From positions 183,993 to 247,992 of the forward strand of contig CAVQBN010000012.1 of assembly GCA_963710735.1 (NCBI GenBank): 64,000 bases of DNA, given 5' to 3'. This document shows, in pieces, positions 8,901 to 17,707 of the stretch (position 1 is its first letter; every line of letters begins with the position of its first letter). A program made the translations under genes and the position numbers. Below the pieces are notes generated by a model, which worked only from the letters and a program-made list of their open reading frames with translations, was not told the DNA's origin and made no database searches. Source of the DNA: FEN-1297 sp963710735. GTDB lineage: Bacteria > Bacteroidota > Ignavibacteria > Ignavibacteriales > Ignavibacteriaceae.

Positions 8901-10584
8901 TTATCGCCGGCTTGAAACGAAGAACGAGAAAAAGAGTATTCTTTTAATTTTAATAGCCTTGGCTATCGCTATCGCGTCTTCAATTTATACCGCGCGGGTT
9001 GCGCCTGCTATTTCAGATATAATATTCAATTCACCGGAATATTATACGCCTATAATACTCATTATCTTAATTCCCATTGCATTCGCATACTCAATATTTA
9101 AATATCAATTGATGGACGTAAGCGTTGTAATAAAAAATACAGTTATGTACGGTACCGCTACGATAACTCTTGCGGCGTTATATTTTGCTGTTATTTACTT
9201 TTTAGGGCAGAGCATAAGTGAAGCAATCGGAACTCAGTTTCAGGGCATACTGGCGGGTATTATTTTTATTGCTTTTGCGGTAGTTTTTCAATCAAGTAAA
9301 GATAAGGTTCAAGACTTTATTACAGCTCGTTTTTATCCTGAACAATTTGCTTATCAAAAAGTTTTAGTAAAATTTACCAGTGATTTATCAACGGTTGTGG
9401 GCCTTGATAATATTTTAGATACTATGCAGAAAACTTTTGTTGAAGCTTTAATGATTAACCATTTTGGTATCTTAATTAAAGATAAAAAAGAGAATTGCTT
9501 TAATCTCGTTAGAAGTGTTGGAATTTATAAGGATGACCTTGTTATCGAAAAAGGCAGCTTTGATGAGATTATTACTCAAAAAACATTAGCATTTAAACAG
9601 GTAGTCTTTGAGCAAAGTGAATTTCCTCAAATTTTTCCGGATGCTTCAGATCGTTTGAACACCGAAGAAATCTTTACTGTAATTCCGATGATTATTAAAT
9701 CTAAAGTTATCGGAATGTTATTATTCGGATTAAAACATTCGGGATCTCAGTTTGCGGGAAAAGATTTGGAACTGCTTAGTGCTGCAGCTAGCCAGGCAGC
9801 TGTCTCTATAGAAAATGCGCGGTTATATAAAACAGAAGCCGAAAAACTTGAAATTGAAAGAGACCTTGCAATTGCAAGAAGAATTCAGCAAGGGCTCCTG
9901 CCGAAGTGTATTCCGGCTACGAAAGGATTAGATATATGCGGAGAAATGATTCCTGCAATGCAGGTCGGCGGTGATTATTATGATTTGATTCCCGTTTCGG
10001 ATTCAAAGCTTTTCGTTGTTGTCGGTGATGTTTCCGGAAAAGGCCTCTCCGCTTCACTATATATGACTAAGCTTCAGACCATGATACAGCTTTCATGTAC
10101 TTTGGATAAAACTCCGAAAGAAATTATGACTGAGCTGAACAGAAAATTTTATGATGTAATTGAAAGAAACTCTTTCGTTACAATGACTCTTGCTTTATTC
10201 GATTCCGATTTAAATAAAGTAACTTTCTGCAGGGCAGGGCATATGCCTGTGCTTACCGCGGAAGATGGTACGGTCCGTTCATATAGGACTCAAGGTATTG
10301 GAGTGGGACTTGAGAAGGGGACTATCTTTGATAAAACTTTAATCGAAGAAGAAGTAAAATTAAAGCCGGGGCAAATCTACGCCTTCTTCTCTGACGGCAT
10401 TACAGAAGCGATGAATGAAACTATGGAACTTTTCGGGGAAAATAATTTATCTGAAATATTGAAAAAGAATAAATCCAAAGCGTCCACACAAATAATGGAT
10501 GAGATCTGGAGCTCTTTAAAATCATTTAGGGGCAATGCCGAACAAAACGATGATATGACAATGGTTATTGTGAAAGTTACTTAA
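8845..10584 (+). CDS. Membrane GAF SpoIIE/PP2C phosphatase: 3' part of the same frameshifted gene
   Basis: The open frame starts at 8845, but there is no convincing ribosome site there and its first residues read through the tail of the upstream frame, so this start is probably not real. It continues the membrane domain (to about residue 150), then a GAF domain (about 165-320), the linker IARRIQQGLLPK, and a complete PP2C domain with VGGDYYDLI, DVSGKG, FSDGITEA and NDDMTMVIV. If the split is genuine and ribosomes start here, the product would be a PP2C phosphatase uncoupled from its PDZ sensor. It is the third phosphatase of the cluster. Confidence 0.82.
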   Translation: MDMLLLLLLFAALISLIINYRRLETKNEKKSILLILIALAIAIASSIYTARVAPAISDIIFNSPEYYTPIILIILIPIAFAYSIFKYQLMDVSVVIKNTVMYGTATITLAALYFAVIYFLGQSISEAIGTQFQGILAGIIFIAFAVVFQSSKDKVQDFITARFYPEQFAYQKVLVKFTSDLSTVVGLDNILDTMQKTFVEALMINHFGILIKDKKENCFNLVRSVGIYKDDLVIEKGSFDEIITQKTLAFKQVVFEQSEFPQIFPDASDRLNTEEIFTVIPMIIKSKVIGMLLFGLKHSGSQFAGKDLELLSAAASQAAVSIENARLYKTEAEKLEIERDLAIARRIQQGLLPKCIPATKGLDICGEMIPAMQVGGDYYDLIPVSDSKLFVVVGDVSGKGLSASLYMTKLQTMIQLSCTLDKTPKEIMTELNRKFYDVIERNSFVTMTLALFDSDLNKVTFCRAGHMPVLTAEDGTVRSYRTQGIGVGLEKGTIFDKTLIEEEVKLKPGQIYAFFSDGITEAMNETMELFGENNLSEILKKNKSKASTQIMDEIWSSLKSFRGNAEQNDDMTMVIVKVT

Positions 10585-10654
10585 TCCTGATAAGGGTTAT
10601 ATAAATAATTCCATTTAAAGTTCAGAACAAATAATGATTTAAATAAAGTTGATT

Positions 10655-11000
10655 TTGCAAGATAAAAATATTTTTATTTTCATTTTTTGTTCACTAAGTA
10701 TTATAGCTACTCTTTTCCCTCCATGTAATTGGGGGAGATGAAAAACTCCAGACTAAACAAGGAAGAATGTATTATAGAGAATTAGATTTACCAATTAAAG
10801 AATATTCTTTTATCTTTAGTGATAATAAGAAAATTTTTGAATTGGGATGGGGATGGGATAACATACAACAAAAATCTGTTCGCAACAAATACACTTTACA
10901 TAGAAAAATTATTTTTTCGGAATTAATTGTTCAATATATTTTAATATTTTTATTAAGTATTATTTTTCAAAAAAGTTACACATTCCTAAAAAAACAATAA
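10655..11000 (+). pseudogene. Small membrane-associated protein, frameshifted at a G5 run
   Basis: Two frames join into one plausible protein of about 114 residues. Frame one from TTG 10655 encodes a hydrophobic N-terminus (FIFIFCSLSIIATLF) and ends at TGA 10739. The second frame encodes DEKLQTKQGRMYYRELDLPI and runs to 11000. Removing one G from the G run at 10731-10735 fuses them as NWG-DEKLQ. Taken alone, the second frame from ATG 10767 gives a 77-residue protein with a C-terminal hydrophobic helix. I recognise no family. Confidence 0.5.
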
Positions 11001-11056
11001 AATTGATTTCATTCTTTTTCTCCTTTTTATTATGGATTAAATAATTAAGGAGATTC

Positions 11057-11653
11057 TTATTTGTTAGGCATTCCAGGTACATCCATTATATTATATCCGG
11101 AAGGGACTTCAAATTTTTCTGGATCTGGTTTCCAAGGCTCAACATCTTTCATTTCCATTCCTGAATTTTTATTACCATCAATATGGTTTACCATCTTCAT
11201 TGGAAATTTATATTCATCTGAATACCAGACCGTGAACATTTTCTGAGATGGGTTGTCTTTGTTATATAATATTGACTTGGTACAATTTATTCCATTAACT
11301 TTTTCTTTTCCTGCTTCTTTCAAAATACCACTTGATTGATAATACTCAAATGCTTGTAGTGGGTCGTTCATCTTACTCATTAGGTTATTCGCTGGACTCT
11401 TAATTGCCATTTTTTTCCACGGCATTAAAATGAAAACCTGTTGAGAATTTTTATTTACAATAACAGCACCGTCATGGCCATCCTCATTAAACTCATAGCG
11501 ATAACCATTTTCAGCGGAATATACATCAAATGATCGTTCTTTACCCATATTATTAAATGTCATTTTACCTTTGAACTGACCAAATGTAGATGATGATAAT
11601 AGGAGTAAAATTAAAATTGAGATTGACGAGAATATACTTTTAGGATTTTTCAT
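11057..11653 (-). CDS. Secreted DUF4412-like protein
   Basis: 198 residues with a clear signal peptide (about 1-25, hydrophobic core then TFGQ). The mature part resembles DUF4412, a family of periplasmic or outer-membrane beta-rich proteins of unknown function common in Bacteroidota and relatives: a KGKMTFNN start, repeated strands, an NGINC segment, and a Pro/Met-rich C-terminus. A good GGAGAG ribosome site precedes the ATG. The next gene on the same strand (OmpA family) lies 91 bases upstream, so the two may share a transcript. Family assignment is by eye. Confidence 0.7.
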   Translation of the reverse strand: MKNPKSIFSSISILILLLLSSSTFGQFKGKMTFNNMGKERSFDVYSAENGYRYEFNEDGHDGAVIVNKNSQQVFILMPWKKMAIKSPANNLMSKMNDPLQAFEYYQSSGILKEAGKEKVNGINCTKSILYNKDNPSQKMFTVWYSDEYKFPMKMVNHIDGNKNSGMEMKDVEPWKPDPEKFEVPSGYNIMDVPGMPNK

Positions 11654-11744
11654 AACTTCTCTCCTCTGCTAAATATGTAAATAAACTATTTAGTTAACGA
11701 ACTTACTTTTCAAGTCTTAAATAAAATCGCAGATATTTTTATTG

Positions 11745-12608
11745 TTAATCTATTTTAATTAATTCAACTCTGCGATTTTGAGCTCTGCCTTCTTCAGTAT
11801 CATTAGAGGCAATTGGTTTAGTTTCACCAAACCCTTCTGAAACGAGCCTTGTTTTATCAACTCCAAATAATTGCAAATAGTTCGAAACTGTTTCCGCTCT
11901 GTTTTTCGAAAGCTTCATATTGTAATCATCCTTGCCCTGATTATCGGTGTGCCCCTGAATTTCTATTTTTAATGCGGGATATTTTAATAGTAGATCGACC
12001 ATATTACTTAACTGTTTTACAGATTCCTTTTTTAAGCTAGCCTTATCAAGATCAAATAATATTCCGTGCAAAATTACTTTGCCATCTTTATCAAGAGCAG
12101 ATTTTAATTCATCAACACCAAATGTCAAGGATTGCTTAAATCCTTTTTCATCAATTATATTTAACCATACTTGCCCCTGGTTTGCAATAGGGTTGACTCT
12201 GCACCAAGTATAACCGCCATCATCTTTGGGTATTCTAAAATATAAAAATCCCCCTTGTTCGTCTAGTATCTCTCCGCCTTTTTCTAAAGCTGCATTTTTA
12301 TAGTTTTCTATATACTCTAAATTAGAAATGTCCTTTACCCAACTACCATCTGGTTTACGTAATTCATATAATAGTTTCCAATATTGACCCCTGACTTTAA
12401 CCTTATCGGTTTTCTTTGTTTTTTTGTTGTATACTCTAAACTCAAACTCGTCAAACTTAGTATACTTGGACATATTTTTAGCAAGTTTTGAGTTTGGAAA
12501 CGGTTTGATTATAGGGTGTTCTAGAATTTCTTGTGAGTGCAAATTATTGGAGCAAATAAAAACTACTAAAATTATTAGAGTAAAAAAGACTTTAGATATG
12601 TGAAGCAT
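11745..12608 (-). CDS. OmpA-family peptidoglycan-associated protein
   Basis: 287 residues: signal peptide (1-26), an N-terminal domain of about 140 residues I do not recognise, and a C-terminal OmpA/MotB-type domain (about 175-285) with ILFDLDKASLKKES, IEIQGHTDNQGKDDYN, LSKNRAETVSNYL and GRAQNRRVEL. The Asp and Arg that bind diaminopimelate in the family (HTDNQG, NRRVEL) are present. It should tether the outer membrane or an envelope complex to peptidoglycan. GGAGG just upstream supports the ATG at 12608. Confidence 0.9.
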   Translation of the reverse strand: MLHISKVFFTLIILVVFICSNNLHSQEILEHPIIKPFPNSKLAKNMSKYTKFDEFEFRVYNKKTKKTDKVKVRGQYWKLLYELRKPDGSWVKDISNLEYIENYKNAALEKGGEILDEQGGFLYFRIPKDDGGYTWCRVNPIANQGQVWLNIIDEKGFKQSLTFGVDELKSALDKDGKVILHGILFDLDKASLKKESVKQLSNMVDLLLKYPALKIEIQGHTDNQGKDDYNMKLSKNRAETVSNYLQLFGVDKTRLVSEGFGETKPIASNDTEEGRAQNRRVELIKID

Positions 12609-12918
12609 AGGACCTCCGAATAATTTTATAGATACAGTAATGCAATTGTTGAATTTGTTTGGATAGTATTTTTATATTGAAGATTTTCAACCAGACGAGC
12701 AATAATTATTTAAAAGTTGGAACAGTTATGTGCTCGAAGAGAAATTATATTAGCTCAGGATTTTTTCTATATAACTGTGAGATAAATTCTCAAAAGTATA
12801 TATGCTAAAAACAATTAATAAAAAAACATTTTAAGATGCAAGTTTGCTTAACAATCATAAAATATTGTGCATTAATCACTGCTGTCCAAAATAAAATAGA
12901 TTAAAAGGAAAAGTTTAG

Positions 12919-13014
12919 ATATAGAAGAGTTTTGGACTATAATGCAATAGCCGATTTTCACAAATTAGCAAAACCGATTTTTGAAATGATTGGAAACAAA
13001 AATATTCAGAATTA
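12919..13014 (+). pseudogene. Possible relic of a type I restriction specificity subunit (HsdS) C-terminus
   Basis: One short frame reads YNAIADFHKLAKPIFEMIGN and is followed, after a stop, by LLR in a context like the 'F...KPIF..I..N ... LRDxLLPKL' ending of HsdS proteins. It is very short and has no start, so this is a weak resemblance noted for checking. Confidence 0.2.
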
Positions 13015-13087
13015 AAAGGTGGAAATGATTAAAAACTTCTTTTTGTTAAGACTCGCAACCATAGAGAACTAAAGTCTAATATTTGTC

Positions 13088-13109
13088 AAGTTTTTTGCGC
13101 AAAAAACTT
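13088..13109. repeat. 22-bp perfect palindrome
   Basis: Eleven bases (AAGTTTTTTGC) directly followed by their reverse complement, centred on TGCGCA, with no loop. It lies in gene-poor sequence about 70 bases from the end of the neighbouring secreted protein gene. It could be a terminator, a protein-binding site or an element remnant. Confidence 0.6.
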
Positions 13110-13179
13110 AACATTTTGAGATGATGATTATAGCTTTGCAGTGTTATGAAAGCAGCAGAAAAAATTATCAAACCAAATT

Positions 13180-13665
13180 CTAAAAAATAGAAGCAAAACT
13201 AAGAATTACTTTCCATTTGTTATTTTCTTTTCTTAGATATAAAATCTTTTGTTTTCTGCCTTTTACATCGTAAGTGACAATTGCAAGATCATTCTTAATT
13301 TCGGTATTAACAATATTCCATTTGATATCCATTTTAGATTTTCCCATGGTGCTTGATAAATTTTCCATATAGTCCCAAACTTCTGCTGGCGTCATGGTTT
13401 TTATTTTATTTGCGGGCAGCAGCATCATCGAATTACTTTCCCCGGTTGAATCATACTTTAATGCCATAGACAAATAATCAGCTTTTACTTTATCCAAAGA
13501 CTCAGTTGAGATAATATTAGACGGAACTTTTGCTTCGTTTGCTGCTGAATTAAGATATTGAGCAGCAACAGCTTCAGCTTTCTCTTTTTCATCTTTATTT
13601 TGTGAATAAATTGATATCGATGAAAAAATTGAAATGATTATAAAAAAGAACAAAAAGTTTTTCAT
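13180..13665 (-). CDS. Small secreted protein, unknown (NTF2-like ending)
   Basis: 161 residues with a signal peptide (about 1-21, ending SIYSQ). The mature part ends in strands IVTYDVKGRKQKILYLRKENNKWKV (read here as pieces: IVTYDVKGR and NNKWKVILSF), the sort of closing hairpin seen in NTF2-like/DUF4878-type folds, but I would not assign a family. GGGAGAAC upstream supports the ATG. It appears to be a single gene with empty sequence on both sides. Confidence 0.65.
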   Translation of the reverse strand: MKNFLFFFIIISIFSSISIYSQNKDEKEKAEAVAAQYLNSAANEAKVPSNIISTESLDKVKADYLSMALKYDSTGESNSMMLLPANKIKTMTPAEVWDYMENLSSTMGKSKMDIKWNIVNTEIKNDLAIVTYDVKGRKQKILYLRKENNKWKVILSFASIF

Positions 13666-14224
13666 AAGTTCTCCCTGTTATATTAGTGAATAATACTTGT
13701 GATATACTGCCTTAACGGTGCAGTCAATCCGTCAAGCATCACGACCGGCATGCATTATAGTTTCTTAAGCTTCTCATTAATTAACCTATTAAATAGGATA
13801 GTCTAAGAGATTATTCAAATATTTATTATATTCCATATTATCGAAACGTACAATTAAATGATTGTCAATACAAGCGTTTGAGGAACACCTAATGCCAGGA
13901 TATGGTTTTATTAAGTTGTCTTAATAACCGAATATTACCGTTGATTTTTAAGAATAACTGGATTCTTTCATCTTAAAATATCGTCCTAATTTCGGGTAGT
14001 CTTATTATAATTTACAAAAATATATTTAACTTGAGGTACTTCTTATAATAAGCTTTTTTAACATTGTTGCTGTCTTTTGCACAAAGCCTACACCTAAATC
14101 AATTAGAAGCAGTCAATAACTAATACTTTAGCCATTCATTGAGCTAACTTTAATATTATTATTATCTAAATTTTTCATTTCTATCTTAGAAATATTTTTA
14201 TTTATATTCGGGCTAGTATGGGTG
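13666..14224. other. Non-coding stretch without recognisable features
   Basis: No supported gene on either strand. The first part must carry the promoter of the secreted protein gene reading leftward. The rest is AT-rich and broken by stops in all frames, consistent with decayed or spacer DNA. Confidence 0.5.
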
Positions 14225-14875
14225 TCAATCTGTATAATGCAATTGTTTTTCTTCATTCAATTCCTCTATTTTATTTTTAACTTTTACAAATGAATTATGA
14301 ATTTCTCTCATTTTCAAAAAGCTAAGGTATTCATACCAACCTTTCGCACGAGTTGAATCAATATGTAGTGCATATTCAAAATTCGTTTCTGCTGAAGCGA
14401 AATAACCTAGAGTAATATCGGATTTCGCTATTAACATGTATGCCTTATATTTATGAAAGGGCACAGTCAAATTGGGTAGTATTTTGATTATTATTTCCCT
14501 TCCTCTGGTGACATCTAGATTTCTAGTAATTAGTATTTCTCCAATTCTTTCCTTTGTAGCAGGTAATTGATCATAATATAGGACAGAATCAATTAATGGG
14601 TTTATAACCGCTGTAATCTTTACTTATTAAGATGTCATTTCTAGCATATATGTGAATACATTTGGTTTAGCAAAAGAGTGTGGGTATTTTTGAAGAAATT
14701 TCCAACATGAATCAAGTACCGGCTTGACATTTTGGACAGAATCGTATTTTTGGGCATATCCCCATCCGTTTGCTACATAATTTACCATTCTTTCTTCTTC
14801 TTTTGAATATGTTGTGGTTTGAGCAAAAGAAGAAAATGTTACAAAGAGTATTGAGAGAACAAATAATATTTTCAT
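14225..14875 (-). pseudogene. Secreted TPR-like protein interrupted by two consecutive stop codons
   Basis: One reading frame spans the whole interval. It starts with a signal peptide (ILFVLSILFVTFSSFAQ), continues to MLEMTS, meets TAA TAA (complement of 14624-14629), then goes on open in the same frame (PLIDSVLYYDQLPATKERIG) into a TPR-like segment (DITLGYFASAETNFEYALHI) and ends at 14225. The sequence around the stops reads as LISKDYS in another frame, so a pair of compensating indels is also possible. Undamaged, it would give about 215 residues, probably periplasmic with a TPR-type scaffold. Confidence 0.6.
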
Positions 14876-15022
14876 CGATTTACCTTTCTGTTAGTTAAGA
14901 TAAGGTAAAATTTTATCATAATACTCCATTAAAATATTTTACAACATAATTTATAACCCATTAATCCAGATCTCGCCGTAAACTACATTACTAAAACCAA
15001 AATTTATAATTCTATACGCTTC

Positions 15023-15723
15023 TCATTGAATTAACTGACCCAGAAAATTTACTTTTCTAAAATGTTTATTGCTCTTTCTTATTGCAGAAAGGTTCGGTTT
15101 AGTTAATGGAATAAATTTTCCGATCTCCCGGCCATTAATTTTTGCATAATTAATACTAATACCAAAATCAGTATTTCCCGTTCCTACATGTCCGAAATTA
15201 TTTGCATAATAAACAGTAAAATAATCTGATAATGTAAATCCGTAAACGTCTTTAAATTCCGAAGCGGATGTTTTATAACTGCCTACATATTTTGCGGTAA
15301 AATAAGTTATTTCAGAATCCGGAACGCCTAAAATGTCTATCCACCGGTCTCCGTCTTTAGGCCTTACTTCAGCCAGCCTTTGCTCATAATATGGATTTTC
15401 AGAATTATTTGATTTTACTAATTGTGTCGAGACAAAATAATTACCGATTATTGCATAGTAGCTTACCATACCTTGATAAGTAGTATCCAGACTGTTTGAA
15501 TCTTTCCCGATAAAAACTTCGGTGCTGTCGGATCGTTTTGTCTTGCCGATTATCTCCCAGGTTTGATAAGCTCCTGTAGTAGAATCATAATACTCTCTTA
15601 TATCTCCGACTGACAGAGCTCATATACTTATCAACTGATTGAGGTCCGGTACTGTTAGAGCTGCAACTTAAATTGCGATAAAAGTGCCGGTAAGAAAAAA
15701 AGCGTAAACAATATTTTTTTCAT
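15023..15723 (-). pseudogene. Lipoprotein gene broken by two frameshifts
   Basis: The ATG at 15721-15723 has GGAGAG upstream and begins a lipoprotein-like signal (KKILFTLFFLPALLS). The Cys and Ser-rich start of the mature protein (SCSSNSTGPQSVDKYMSSVS) is in a second frame, and GDIREYYDSTTGAYQTWEII onward is in a third, which stays open to 15023. Two single-base skips near 15670 and 15608 restore one protein of about 230 residues. A downstream ATG at 15469 leaves a 148-residue open frame that an automated caller might report. The mature domain is unknown to me. Confidence 0.6.
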
Positions 15724-15838
15724 TTTAGTAACTCTCCTCTGTGTTTAACGATTATGAAGTTAACCAGCCGCCCATAATTCCTCACGACTTTGAACTTTTT
15801 ACATTACAGCAGTTGTCAGCCGCTTTTTGCACTCGTAC

Positions 15839-16315
15839 TCACTTAACTTCTTTCACTAAATAAATACCTTCCGAAGATTCTTCCAGAATAGAAAAGCCGT
15901 ATTTGAAATAAAACTTTAATGCTCTGGAATTCGCTTTTGTGATTCCAGCTTTAACTTTGCGAAAGTTGTTTTCCTTTGCCCACTGAAAAATAGTATCCAT
16001 CAAATCCCGCGCAACTGACACGCCTCTGTATTCCGGACTAACCCATAACTGCAGCAGTTCACCTAATTCGACTTTATCTTTATCACGGTATAATGCGGCA
16101 ATTCCAATAGGCGCATCATCAGAAAAAGCTATGAAGGTTGCCCGGTCGGATCCCGATGCTGTGCTGTCTGCTTGTTCCCGCCAGCTTTCAGCACTTCTCT
16201 GTAAAGCTGAGTCGTATGTGGCTGAAAAAGCATTAGGTGCATCTTTTAAAGCCGTAAGTCTGATCCGTTTAAATAGATCAGATTCACCAATCCTGATTCG
16301 TCTAATTGTTATCAA
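15839..16315 (-). CDS. GNAT-family N-acetyltransferase
   Basis: 158 residues covering a whole GNAT domain. The acetyl-CoA binding motif A is at about 88-115 (LLQLWVSPEYRGVSVARDLMD, with the R-G-x-x-x-A/L-x pattern), and motif B near the end has NSRALKFYFKYGF followed by a final strand. The substrate cannot be deduced. The gene begins nine bases after the secreted protein gene upstream on the same strand, so they are likely co-transcribed. Confidence 0.88.
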   Translation of the reverse strand: MITIRRIRIGESDLFKRIRLTALKDAPNAFSATYDSALQRSAESWREQADSTASGSDRATFIAFSDDAPIGIAALYRDKDKVELGELLQLWVSPEYRGVSVARDLMDTIFQWAKENNFRKVKAGITKANSRALKFYFKYGFSILEESSEGIYLVKEVK

Positions 16316-16324
16316 ATTATTTCT

Positions 16325-16753
16325 TTAACTTTTATGCCAGCTTATAACCTGCCATTTTTTATTCTTCCCGATTTCAAAAAATATTGTGTGCCAGTATGTT
16401 TTGTCCATGGATTTTGTTTTTAATATTACATAGGCGGTTGTTTTTTCATCGGGCATAATTATTTGTGAAAATTCAACTATCGTATTTTTATCTCCAATAA
16501 ACTTTTTTCTTTTAGCGGGATTTTCCAATACTTCAAATAAGCTTTCATACTGGTTGTTGTTAATTAAATATGCTTCGGGGGAAATGTTATCTTTAATTTT
16601 GGTCGAATAATTGCCTTCTAAAATTGATAATGCTATCGGCATAATTTGCTTATAAGGTTTCGTATCCTTTAAATCTTTCCCTTTGCCGTTTAATGGAAGT
16701 GAAAATGCGGCTATTGAAAAAACTGCAATTATGAACAATGCTTTTCTTTTCAT
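16325..16753 (-). CDS. Small secreted protein, unknown
   Basis: 142 residues with a signal peptide (about 1-24). The mature region ends in paired strands around TYWHTIFFEIGKNKKWQVISW, similar in style to the closing hairpin of the 13180-13665 protein, again suggesting an NTF2-like fold without proof. GAGGT upstream supports the ATG. It reads directly into the acetyltransferase gene (9-base gap). Confidence 0.65.
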   Translation of the reverse strand: MKRKALFIIAVFSIAAFSLPLNGKGKDLKDTKPYKQIMPIALSILEGNYSTKIKDNISPEAYLINNNQYESLFEVLENPAKRKKFIGDKNTIVEFSQIIMPDEKTTAYVILKTKSMDKTYWHTIFFEIGKNKKWQVISWHKS

Positions 16754-16937
16754 ACATACCTCGTTTTTTGTATTTGGTTATAATTAGTTTATGCCGTAAT
16801 TAGAGGAATATGTATAAAATGTTTCATGCTGTTTCCCTTTATAATTGTAGTTATATTTTTACTTAACTCAAAAGTCTAAATTAGCTGAATGCAAATAGGC
16901 CTTAAGCTGTAAAATGTAAATTTTTTTTATAAAGTAA

Positions 16938-17378
16938 CTAGTTGTTGATAGTTGACAAATCATTTTTTATATATCCCTGCTTAATCATAAACATATCCTG
17001 TATAACTGTAATTTGAGTTGTTGGTAATGCCCCTATAATAAAAATTAATAATGGCCAGAATAATGCGATTACAGCTACAAGCACCTCGTTTTGTGTATAA
17101 AAGTAGTATCCGAGTAAAGGGCAAATAAGCCACTTTAACTTTGTAGCCAATACACCAACAAAAGCAAGTTTAACATTTACATATTTGTATTTAATGAATA
17201 ATGACCACAAAATATTTAATACAACAAAAAAAGATACTACTGTTAGCCAATTAAATATGTATAACATGGGAGGTGCTACTATTTGAGAAATAAAAACTGG
17301 CCAACGTCCCCATTCAATGGCTCTCAACCAACACCAATGGAGATTTTCTTGATCTGTATGTTGATTAGGGCTCCACAT
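16938..17378 (-). CDS. Integral membrane protein, unknown
   Basis: 146 residues, Trp-rich N-terminus (NLHWCWLRAIEWGRWPVFIS) and about four hydrophobic helices over residues 30-120. I recognise no family. It starts six bases after the end of the small soluble protein gene at 17385-17630, indicating co-transcription with it. The HEPN-like gene further upstream is separated by 77 bases and may be part of the same unit. Confidence 0.6.
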   Translation of the reverse strand: MWSPNQHTDQENLHWCWLRAIEWGRWPVFISQIVAPPMLYIFNWLTVVSFFVVLNILWSLFIKYKYVNVKLAFVGVLATKLKWLICPLLGYYFYTQNEVLVAVIALFWPLLIFIIGALPTTQITVIQDMFMIKQGYIKNDLSTINN

Positions 17379-17384
17379 TTATAA

Positions 17385-17630
17385 TCATTCCTCGATTACT
17401 TCCCATTCATCAATACTGGCATGATTCATTGGATTGTCTTTTAATTGATCAATAACCCAATAACCAGTATTGCGTGATAAAACAGCAGCTGATGCCTCTT
17501 CTGGTGACTCATAAGTACGAATTGCTTTCCCATCTCCATACAGCACAAATTGAGTAATATTTTCTTTCTCTTGTCGAATTTCTAGGATGCAAAAATCATT
17601 TCTTACTTTATAACGATTATATTTTGCCAT
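17385..17630 (-). CDS. Small soluble protein, unknown
   Basis: 81 residues. The ATG at 17628-17630 is chosen because CGGAGATAATT directly precedes it; a longer reading begins with hydrophobic residues and lacks a site. The composition is mixed, with a likely beta hairpin (ITQFVLYGDGKAIRTY), a helix (SPEEASAAVLS) and an acidic tail (DEWEVIEE). No family recognised. It lies between a HEPN-like gene and a membrane protein gene on the same strand. Confidence 0.6.
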   Translation of the reverse strand: MAKYNRYKVRNDFCILEIRQEKENITQFVLYGDGKAIRTYESPEEASAAVLSRNTGYWVIDQLKDNPMNHASIDEWEVIEE

Positions 17631-17707
17631 AATTATCTCCGAAAATAACAAATGCAATCAACTGCATCCGGTTGATTTGTAGATTATATGTATGCTGTAA
17701 TAAATTT

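Larger units (their letters stand above)
12609..13179. other. Gene-poor stretch with possible degraded remnants
   Basis: No intact gene. It contains a possible coding relic (12919-13014) and a 22-bp perfect palindrome (13088-13109), each listed separately. The segment CTGCTGTCCAAAATAAAAT near 12880 reminds me of insertion-sequence ends, but no matching second end or transposase is visible. Confidence 0.5.

Noticed and set aside
10695..10740. The G5 run as a phase-variation tract
   Set aside because: Five bases is shorter than tracts known to slip at high frequency, and the gene has no surface-antigen features, so an indel or sequence error is simpler.
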